DNA of 44,317 nucleotides from an uncultured Bacilli bacterium (GTDB taxonomy: Bacteria; Bacillota_I; Bacilli_A; RF39; UBA660), in assembly GCA_948760655.1 (NCBI GenBank), contig CAQBKK010000002.1:1-44317 (forward strand). The letters are read 5' to 3'. Below the pieces are notes generated by a model. It was not told the origin of the DNA and searched no databases. It was given only the letters and a program-made list of their open reading frames with translations. Numbering within the stretch: position 1 is the first letter of the stretch; the number at the start of each line of letters is the position of its first letter. Shown here piece by piece: positions 29,190-35,700 of the stretch. A program made the position numbers and the translations under genes.

Positions 29190-29699
29190 ATGAAACAACT
29201 TTTAAAAGACATTTTGAATTTAATCACTAGTTTAAATCAAATGGATTTGTTATTATATTTTGCAGTTTTAATACTTATTATTTTAGTTGTTTCATTAATT
29301 TACATCATCAAAACAGGTGATGAAGAAATAATAATAGAGGAAGAAAACGAAAATCGTACAAAATTATACAACAAAGAAGAGGAGGATATAAAAGACATCA
29401 TTACCAATATAGAAAATACCGCTCCTCCTATTGTAGAGTTTACTGAATATGAAAGAGAACAAGAGGAAAAAGCAATTATTAGTTATGATGAACTTCTTGA
29501 GCGAAGTAAACAAGGAACAATGAGTTTTGCAACAGAAGAAGTAGCAAATAATGAAATTTCCATAAAGAAAATTAACTTAGATAAAATGACAAATAATTCT
29601 AAAATAGAAGAAAAACAAAATACAAATAGTTTATTTAATTACGAAAAAGAAGAAGCTTTCTTAAAAGCGTTAAAAAACCTTAATGAATTATTAAATTAA
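29190..29699 (+). CDS. Single-pass membrane protein with acidic cytoplasmic tail (unknown)
   Basis: 169 aa. Membrane segment about residues 19-40, then a long, acidic, low-complexity region and a short helical C-terminus (EEAFLKALKNLNELLN). A conserved-looking block QEEKAIISYDELLERSK lies near residues 92-108. AGGAAGTGAGAAT precedes ATG 29190. No family recognised; the topology suits a membrane tether for a cytosolic partner. Confidence 0.7.
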   Translation: MKQLLKDILNLITSLNQMDLLLYFAVLILIILVVSLIYIIKTGDEEIIIEEENENRTKLYNKEEEDIKDIITNIENTAPPIVEFTEYEREQEEKAIISYDELLERSKQGTMSFATEEVANNEISIKKINLDKMTNNSKIEEKQNTNSLFNYEKEEAFLKALKNLNELLN

Positions 29700-29720
29700 A
29701 ATTTTTTCATAGAACTAAGA

Positions 29721-29754
29721 AACTGTATTTCTAAAACGAAATATAGTTTTTTTA
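29721..29754 (+). terminator. Terminator
   Basis: AACTGTATTTC (29721-29731) / GAAATATAGTT (29738-29748), 11 bp with one G-U pair, then T5. Confidence 0.9.
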
Positions 29755-29770
29755 TTTCTGATTTAAACTA

Positions 29771-29801
29771 TTGACTTTTTGTTCAGGGGGAGGGGTATAA
29801 T
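29771..29801 (+). promoter_or_regulatory. Promoter with interrupted G tract in a 19-nt spacer
   Basis: -35 TTGACT (29771-29776), -10 TATAAT (29796-29801), spacer 19 nt containing G5-A-G4 (29786-29795) directly before the -10. At 19 nt the spacer is two longer than optimum, so the promoter should be weak as sequenced. The layout mirrors the G10 promoter at 18606-18634. Confidence 0.65.
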
Positions 29802-29841
29802 TAAAAAAATAAGGAATGATAGATTGAGAGAGGTTTTTAAA

Positions 29842-30578
29842 TTGAAAAAGATTTTATTTACGATATATTAGTATTATTAACAAGCAATGTATATGCCATA
29901 CCAAGTGATGGAGTCACATACGACAACAAAGGGAACACAGAAGTATTAACAGACACATTAGATGGGTTACTAAGAGATGCAGACAAATACAAAACAGGAG
30001 GGACAGTAACAGCGAACCAAATGCTTAAAGGAGCAACAGGATATGCAAAAGGAGAATTAGTAACAGGAACGATAGAAAGCAAAGGAGCCACCACCTACAC
30101 ACCGGGGACTTCTAGTCAAACGATTAGTTCTGGGAAGTATTTAAGTGGAACGCAGACGATTGCAGGAGATGCAGATTTAGTGGCTGGTAATATTTTAAGT
30201 GATGTCAATATCTTTGGAGTAAATGGAAGTCATACCGCACAGAATCATAATTATGAAATTGTAGCTGAAAAACATATGGGCGCTAATAATGGGTATTGTG
30301 ATTTGCAAGTTTCTTTTAAACCCTTGAAATCTGGTCAATTAATAGTTTGGATGGATATTTCATCCCTTTCTGGTGAAGTTCCCACAGCTAGTTCTAGAAA
30401 GGTTTATATTAATCGAACTAGTCAGACAGTGATTAACAAAGGATCTGATAATTGGACTGGGTTTTGGTATTACTCTGGTTTTGTTGATAACGGAGCAGAA
30501 GTTTCGTTACAACTTTTAATGGATCCAAATACTACAGGATACACTACTTGTAGCCTACTTGCTACATTTGTTTCATAA
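29842..30578 (+). pseudogene. Secreted protein with tail-fibre-like repeats, signal peptide out of frame
   Basis: TTG 29842 follows GAGAGAGG by 8 nt and opens MKKILFTI but stops at TAG 29869. Removing one AT from ATATAT (29863-29868) gives an uninterrupted protein of 244 aa: signal peptide MKKILFTILVLLTSNVYA, then IPSDGVTYDNKGN. Two or so repeats follow, of the type known from phage tail fibres and some adhesins (MLKGATGYAKGELVTGTI, TYTPGTSSQTISSGKYLSG, DADLVAGNILSDVNIFGV), and then a C-terminal domain of about 110 residues. The intact downstream frame is open to 30578. Base composition is visibly richer in G+C than its neighbours, suggesting transfer. Whether it is a pseudogene or a switched-off state cannot be told. 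Confidence 0.65.
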
Positions 30579-30931
30579 AGACAATTAATTTTGAATATGA
30601 GCAAGAACTAGCATATATGCTGGTAATTAAACAACAAAGGTATAAAAGAATATATATTTTAAAATTTTTGGAGATAATAAGTAAGTTATCTTCTTTTGAT
30701 ATATGTTTTAGACACAGGATATATAGACTTTGTATTTTAAGTTTGGTACAATCTTGAATAAGAAAAGTTTTAAATATAACATTAGAAATAAATATAAATT
30801 ATTAGTTGGTTATTTTAGGGGTGAGAAAAAATTGCATGAGCTATGAAAATATAAATAAAATTGTAAACAGCGAAAAAATAATATTAAATAAAATAAAAAG
30901 AAATCTATTTACAAGATATGAGGGTGATTCT
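30579..30931 (+). other. Intergenic stretch before mtaB with terminator and possible remnant
   Basis: Contains a terminator (30670-30697), a palindrome AGCATATATGCT near 30610-30621, and an open but unconvincing frame (about 30590-30756, no ribosome site) that may be a gene remnant. A weak promoter candidate for mtaB is TTGCAT (30832-30837), 18 nt, TAAAAT (30856-30861). The mtaB frame is open back to GTG 30806, but that part is not conserved-looking. Confidence 0.5.
30670..30697 (+). terminator. Terminator
   Basis: GGAGATAA (30670-30677) / TTATCTTC (30686-30693), 8 bp with one G-U, then TTTT. Confidence 0.7.
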
Positions 30932-32212
30932 ATGAAATTTCATATAATAACACTAGGTTGTAAAGTAAATATATACGAAAGCGAAATCATAAAAGAAAAT
31001 TTATTGAAAAATAATTTTAGTTATGAAGAAGATGAAAATAATGCTGAGATTCTAATAATCAATACTTGCTCTGTAACCAATATGGCAGACAATAAATCGA
31101 AAAAAATGGTTCGTCATGCTAAAAAATTAAATAAAATTATTGTTGTATGTGGATGTAGTGCCGAAAATAAGCGTATAGATTACAACGAATTAGAAGTTGA
31201 TATACTAATCGGAAATAAAGACAAAAGTAAAATACATGAAATTTTAGCAAAATATATAGAAACTCACCAAAAATACACCAAATTTTATGATGAAAAAGAA
31301 CTTCCGTTTGAAGATATGACCATCGAAAAATTTAAAAGCCATACAAGAGCATTTGTAAAAATTCAAGATGGTTGCAATAATTTTTGTAGCTACTGCATTA
31401 TTCCTTATGTAAGAAAAAACATTCGTAGCAAAAACTTTAATAAAACAATAGAAGAAATAAAAACACTTGTTAAAAATGGTCATAAAGAAATTGTTTTAAC
31501 AGGAATTCACACAGGTTCTTACAAAGATGGAAATCATGATTTAGGCGATTTACTTCATGAATTAAGAAAAGTTGAGAACTTAAAACGGATTCGTATCTCT
31601 TCCATTGAAATAACCGAATTAAACGAAAAAATGTTAGAAGAAATAAAAACGAATCCAAAAATAGTAGATCATTTTCATATTCCTTTACAAGCAGGAAGCA
31701 ACGAAATCTTGCACCGAATGAATCGTAAGTACGATTTAGAATATTTCAAAAAAAAGATACAAGAAATTAGAAAAATCAAACCAAATGTGAGTATTACTAC
31801 AGATGTAATAGTAGGACACCCTTACGAAACAGAGAAATTATTTTTAGAAACTATTAAAACTTGTAAAGAAATAAATTTCTCTAAAATCCACGTATTTCCC
31901 TATTCCAAAAGAGAAGGAACCGCAGCAAGTCGTATGCCTATGCAAGTAGAAGAATTTGAAAAGAAAAGACGAAGTAGAATGCTAAACGAACTAAGTAAAG
32001 AATTAGAAAGTGATTTTTATAAAAAACAAATAAATAAGGAAGTAGAAGTTTTAATAGAAGAAGTAAAAGAAAATAAAAGTACAGGATGTACTACAAATTA
32101 CATCCGAGTAGAAATACCAAAAAAATTAGCCAAAAATGAAATATACAAAGTGGTAGCCAAAGAGTTTGTAAATGGAAAAATAATGGCTTGTCCAAAAGAA
32201 AAAGTAAAGTAA
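30932..32212 (+). CDS. mtaB: tRNA (N6-threonylcarbamoyladenosine(37)-C2)-methylthiotransferase MtaB
   Basis: 426 aa. N-terminal MTTase domain with the three cluster cysteines (LGCKVN, NTCSVT, CGCSAE), radical-SAM domain with CNNFCSYC, HIPLQAGSN and DVIVGHPYET, and a C-terminal TRAM-like region. It converts t6A37 to ms2t6A37 in tRNAs reading ANN codons. HIITLGCKVN at the start is typical of MtaB/YqeV rather than MiaB or RimO. Start ATG 30932 is fixed by GGGTGA 4 nt upstream. In Bacillus mtaB follows dnaJ-prmA-rsmE; here prmA and rsmE are missing and accessory genes lie between. Confidence 0.94.
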   Translation: MKFHIITLGCKVNIYESEIIKENLLKNNFSYEEDENNAEILIINTCSVTNMADNKSKKMVRHAKKLNKIIVVCGCSAENKRIDYNELEVDILIGNKDKSKIHEILAKYIETHQKYTKFYDEKELPFEDMTIEKFKSHTRAFVKIQDGCNNFCSYCIIPYVRKNIRSKNFNKTIEEIKTLVKNGHKEIVLTGIHTGSYKDGNHDLGDLLHELRKVENLKRIRISSIEITELNEKMLEEIKTNPKIVDHFHIPLQAGSNEILHRMNRKYDLEYFKKKIQEIRKIKPNVSITTDVIVGHPYETEKLFLETIKTCKEINFSKIHVFPYSKREGTAASRMPMQVEEFEKKRRSRMLNELSKELESDFYKKQINKEVEVLIEEVKENKSTGCTTNYIRVEIPKKLAKNEIYKVVAKEFVNGKIMACPKEKVK

Positions 32213-32226
32213 TTGTAAATTTACAA
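32213..32226 (+). promoter_or_regulatory. 14-bp perfect palindrome overlapping a -35 box
   Basis: TTGTAAATTTACAA, directly after the mtaB stop. Its right half contains the -35 TTTACA (32220-32225). It is a candidate operator; with no loop and no T tail it is a poor terminator. Confidence 0.55.
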
Positions 32227-32248
32227 AAGCACTGAAACAGCGTATACT
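32220..32248 (+). promoter_or_regulatory. Promoter
   Basis: TTTACA (32220-32225), 17-nt spacer, TATACT (32243-32248). Confidence 0.8.
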
Positions 32249-32267
32249 AAAAAATAGGGTGAAGACT

Positions 32268-32654
32268 ATGTTTGTAGATGCAGCATTTAAAAAATATAAA
32301 ATTGATGAAAATGACATATCGATTGGAGTTATTGAAGCAAACAACGCAATTTTAAGGACAACTGAGTTTTTAAGACCATTTATAAGAGAAAATGGGTATA
32401 AAAGGATTATGAAAATTGGAAATCGTAATTATGAAGCACTGAATGTATATATCATTAATTGTATGAATGACTATTATAATCGTTTAATGAACGCTACCAA
32501 ATCAGAACGTAGTATGATGTATAATACCTACAATCGCTTATACGACATGTGGAAAGATTTACATAATTTTAAAAAAGAAAATAACTTAGTAGAAATGGAT
32601 AGAACCTATGATTTATTTTCGTATGAATTATATGTTCTAGGATATACAAATTAA
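32268..32654 (+). CDS. Unknown small helical protein
   Basis: 128 aa, soluble and helical, rich in Tyr, Asn and Arg in its second half (NRLYDMWKDLHNF). No motif recognised. ATG 32268 follows AGGGTGA by 5 nt; GTG 32259 lies within that site. It has its own promoter with a palindrome over the -35 and its own terminator, so it is a regulated single gene. A nucleic-acid or ribosome-associated role is possible but unsupported. Confidence 0.75.
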   Translation: MFVDAAFKKYKIDENDISIGVIEANNAILRTTEFLRPFIRENGYKRIMKIGNRNYEALNVYIINCMNDYYNRLMNATKSERSMMYNTYNRLYDMWKDLHNFKKENNLVEMDRTYDLFSYELYVLGYTN

Positions 32655-32682
32655 AATCTAGGAAAACATCCTAGTATTTTTT
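32655..32682 (+). terminator. Terminator
   Basis: CTAGG (32658-32662) / CCTAG (32670-32674), 7-nt loop, then TATTTTTT. Confidence 0.7.
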
Positions 32683-32835
32683 AATTCCTTAGATGTCATG
32701 GAAATAACATTTGGAGAAAAATATATGGTTCCTTCTATCATAGAGAAACTAGAAGAATACGAAAAATAATTATTGAGAAAAAAAGAACGCTTCAAGATTA
32801 AGAATTATTAAAAGAAAGACCAATAAAAAACATAA

Positions 32836-32862
32836 AAAACAAGAACTATAGTTTGTTTTCTT
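32836..32862 (+). terminator. Hairpin before recD2
   Basis: AAAACAA and AC (32836-32846, GA bulge) pair with GT and TTGTTTT (32851-32859), loop TATA. The tail is not a clean T run. The short stretch before it (32698-32769) could encode a 23-residue peptide (MEITFGEKYMVPSIIEK…) without a ribosome site, probably debris. Confidence 0.45.
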
Positions 32863-32881
32863 TCCTTATCTATGATAAAAT
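32853..32881 (+). promoter_or_regulatory. Promoter of recD2
   Basis: TTGTTT (32853-32858), 17-nt spacer, TGA-TAAAAT (-10 at 32876-32881). Confidence 0.7.
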
Positions 32882-32900
32882 TGTTGGGAAGGTGAACAGC

Positions 32901-35093
32901 ATGAACTTTATAAAAGGCAAAATACGAGCAACAATTTATCAAAATGAAAATGGTTTTTTTGTAGGAACATTTCGCATAAAAGAAACAAACGAAGAAGACA
33001 TGAAAGAAATGATAAACAAAACGATTACCATAACAGGTACAATTCTAGACCCAAATGAGGAGGAAACTTATATTTTATATGGAGAATATGGACGTCATGA
33101 TCGTTTTGGATTTCAATATAAAATAAATAACTACGAAAAAGAACGACCTTCCAATAAAGATGCTGTGGTAGAATTCTTATCGAGTTCTTTGATAAAAGGT
33201 TGCGGAGAAAAAACAGCTAGAAAAATTGTGGAAACCTTAGGAGAAAAAGCAATAGATTTAATAAAAGAAAATAAAAATAACTTACTTTTGGTTCCAGACA
33301 TGACGGAAAAAAGAAGAGATACCATTTATGCATCCATTCTCGCTCACTCCTCAAGCGATGACTTAATCATCGAATTAAAATCTTTTGGATTTTCTGTTGG
33401 AGAAGCAACTAAAATCATAAGAAAATACAAAGAAAAAGCCAAAGAATTCTTACATGAAAATTTATATCTATTTAAAAAAATCATTGACTTTAATAAACTA
33501 GACTATATTTATACTACCCATTTTGATAAAGAAAGTAAAATACGTAAAAAAGAGTGTATTCTAGAAACGATGAAACGAATCAGTGATACATCAGGAGATA
33601 TTTATTACGAAAAAGAAACGATTTATGATGCCTTGAAAAATCATTTTAAAATTATTTTAGAAGGAGAAGAATACGAAGAATTACTAGAGGAACTTGCCCA
33701 TACAAGACATATTGTGGTATTAAAAGAAAAATATTATTTATTAGAAAACTATGAAAGAGAACACGACATAACAAAAAATTTAGAAGCTATAATGGCTTTA
33801 CCCAAAAAAGAACTTGACAATTTTGATAGTAGTATAAAAAAATTAGAAGAGAGTTTAAATGTATCTTACAATTTAGAACAGAAAAAAGCGATTAGAAATG
33901 CTTTAGAAAATAGAGTATCCATTATTTCAGGAGGTCCAGGGACAGGAAAAACAACAATTATTAATGCCATTACGAAGTTATATATTGAAATTTATAAATT
34001 GTCTCCCATTGATTGTATTACAAGTATTGCTCTTTTAGCACCAACAGGACGTGCAAGTAAAAAATTAGCAGAATCAACCCATTTACCAGCCATGACAATT
34101 CATCGTTATTTAAAATGGAACAAAGACACCAATGATTTTGCTATCAATACATACAATAAAAATTATCATCGTTTAATTATTGTAGATGAAGTAAGTATGA
34201 TTGATACATTTTTATTTGATTCCCTCTTAAAAGGATTAGATGCAAGTATTCAGCTTATTTTAGTAGGAGACACCTTTCAACTGCCAAGTGTCGGAGCAGG
34301 ACTAATACTAAACGATTTGGTAGCTTCCAACCTTTTTTCCCATAACCCATTAGAAAGAATTTATCGTCAAAGTGAAAATTCTTATATTGCTTATTTAGCA
34401 AAAGAAATAAAAGAACACAATCTAAGCGATAATTTCACAGAAAAAAAAGACGATTACAATTTCTTTTTAACAGAAAGCAAAGAGATAACCAAAATGATTA
34501 CAGAAATTTGTAAAAGAAGTATAGACAAAGGTTTAAAAGTCGATGATATACAAATACTTGCACCCATGTATAAGGGAGAAAATGGAATTGATAACTTAAA
34601 TCTGCAACTTCAAGAGCTTTTTAATCCTCCCAAGAACAATTTAAAAGAATTAAAATATGGATTTGTTACCTATCGCGAGAATGATAAAGTACTACAATTG
34701 GCCAATAATCCAGATTGTAACGTTTATAATGGAGATATTGGTTATATAAAGTCGATAGAAACCCGTTTTAATCCAAGAAAAAAAGAAGTTGTTTTGATTG
34801 ATTTTGATGGCAATTATGTAGAATACCAAAAAGAAGATTTACATATGATAAAACATGCTTATGCAATAACGATTCATAAAAGTCAAGGGAGCGAATTTCC
34901 TCATGTCATTTTACCCATTAGTAAAAATTATTATAAAATGCTTTACAATAAACTAATATATACTGGAGTATCAAGAGCCAAGAAAAGTTTAGTAATAGTA
35001 GGAGAAAAAAATGCCTTTTTAATGGCTATGAATAACGATTATTCTAGCAATCGAAAAACCACCTTGAAAGAAGTTTTACTGCATAATTTATAA
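32901..35093 (+). CDS. recD2: RecD2-family ATP-dependent DNA helicase (YrrC-like)
   Basis: 730 aa. N-terminal beta-barrel (GKIRATIYQNENGFFVGTF), tandem helix-hairpin-helix (LIKGCGEKTARKIVE…LLVPDMTEKRR), then SF1B helicase motifs: Walker A GGPGTGKTTI, DEVSMID, GDTFQLPSVGAG, YRQSENS and HKSQGSEFP. RecD2 is a 5'-3' helicase that acts without RecBC in DNA repair and replication-fork stability. ATG 32901 follows GGAAGGTGA by 5 nt; the frame is open further upstream but runs through the promoter. Somewhat shorter than Bacillus YrrC (about 800 aa). Confidence 0.93.
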   Translation: MNFIKGKIRATIYQNENGFFVGTFRIKETNEEDMKEMINKTITITGTILDPNEEETYILYGEYGRHDRFGFQYKINNYEKERPSNKDAVVEFLSSSLIKGCGEKTARKIVETLGEKAIDLIKENKNNLLLVPDMTEKRRDTIYASILAHSSSDDLIIELKSFGFSVGEATKIIRKYKEKAKEFLHENLYLFKKIIDFNKLDYIYTTHFDKESKIRKKECILETMKRISDTSGDIYYEKETIYDALKNHFKIILEGEEYEELLEELAHTRHIVVLKEKYYLLENYEREHDITKNLEAIMALPKKELDNFDSSIKKLEESLNVSYNLEQKKAIRNALENRVSIISGGPGTGKTTIINAITKLYIEIYKLSPIDCITSIALLAPTGRASKKLAESTHLPAMTIHRYLKWNKDTNDFAINTYNKNYHRLIIVDEVSMIDTFLFDSLLKGLDASIQLILVGDTFQLPSVGAGLILNDLVASNLFSHNPLERIYRQSENSYIAYLAKEIKEHNLSDNFTEKKDDYNFFLTESKEITKMITEICKRSIDKGLKVDDIQILAPMYKGENGIDNLNLQLQELFNPPKNNLKELKYGFVTYRENDKVLQLANNPDCNVYNGDIGYIKSIETRFNPRKKEVVLIDFDGNYVEYQKEDLHMIKHAYAITIHKSQGSEFPHVILPISKNYYKMLYNKLIYTGVSRAKKSLVIVGEKNAFLMAMNNDYSSNRKTTLKEVLLHNL

Positions 35094-35128
35094 TATTTCT
35101 TCCATACTACTATTAAGGAAGTGATTTT

Positions 35129-35287
35129 ATGAAAAAAATGATGTTAGCTACAACAGTAGGAATGGCTTGTGGTGCTGGACTTGCTACCTATGTATTAACA
35201 AATAAAAGCACAAAGAAAAATGCTGATAAATTATTAAATACAATGATGGATGAAGCAAATCATATGATAAAAGCCAAAAACAATTAG
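35129..35287 (+). CDS. Small membrane-anchored protein (52 aa)
   Basis: MKKMMLATTVGMACGAGLATYV… : a short N-terminal membrane segment with small residues (about 4-24) and a charged, helical C-terminal tail. AAGGAAGTGAT lies 4 nt before ATG 35129, and a clean terminator follows. Size and layout recall YtxH-like small membrane proteins, but the assignment is not firm. Its ribosome site lies in the 3' arm of a CTTCC…GGAAG inverted repeat after recD2. Confidence 0.7.
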   Translation: MKKMMLATTVGMACGAGLATYVLTNKSTKKNADKLLNTMMDEANHMIKAKNN

Positions 35288-35310
35288 AGAAGAGTAATCT
35301 TCTTTTTTTT
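35288..35310 (+). terminator. Terminator
   Basis: AGAAGA (35288-35293) / TCTTCT (35298-35303), loop GTAA, then T7. Confidence 0.88.
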
Positions 35311-35400
35311 ATAGTCCAAAATCTTTTATGATATTGCTGTTTTTTTATACTTCTTTTATTTATATTTAGAGAAAACATTATTAATTTTATTTATACTATT

Positions 35401-35535
35401 TCTTATTGCAAAGTTGTATCTGAATGTGCAAAACCATCAAAAAACAAAGAATGGAGATATTTATTCATACCAGCCAGTAAGATTAAAGAAACAACCACAT
35501 GGAAGTATTTAATAAGTAACTATACAGAAGAATAG
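35401..35535 (+). pseudogene. Remnant of a type III restriction/DEAD-helicase-like subunit (C-terminal end)
   Basis: 44 codons ending in TAG encode YCKVVSECAKPSKNKEWR…YLFIPASKIKE…WKYLISNY. The pattern W-x-Y-L-(x)-IP…I…L…Y is what I know from the C-terminal end of type III restriction (Res) and related helicase subunits. There is no start or ribosome site. This is interpreted as the tail of a deleted gene; the assignment is tentative. Confidence 0.4.
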
Positions 35536-35673
35536 AAAGATACATAGAGCAAAAAAAGAAATGGAGTATATTTACTTTTCTTAAATAATTATAATATAAC
35601 TTTTATAAGTAGAAAATTTTTTCAAACTAAAAGGATAGCAAGAAAAAAATGACTTCTTTTTAAAACTAAAAAA
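35536..35673 (+). other. Intergenic stretch upstream of mutS, nothing recognised
   Basis: Very AT-rich. Together with 35311-35400 it forms the rest of a 413-nt gap between the 52-aa gene and mutS. No RNA gene, repeat or convincing hairpin was found. Confidence 0.5.
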
Positions 35674-35682
35674 TGGTATAAT
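35674..35682 (+). promoter_or_regulatory. Extended -10 promoter of mutS
   Basis: TGG TATAAT (35674-35682), 18 nt before the mutS start; no good -35. Confidence 0.6.
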
Positions 35683-35700
35683 TTTCCGTAGGTGGGTAAA

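Noticed and set aside
30240..30578. Variable region of a diversity-generating retroelement
   Set aside because: No reverse transcriptase, template repeat or C-type lectin signature in the window.
30806..30931. Longer N-terminus of mtaB from GTG 30806
   Set aside because: The extra 42 residues are not part of the family, and ATG 30932 has a clear ribosome site before the conserved KFHIITLGCKVN.
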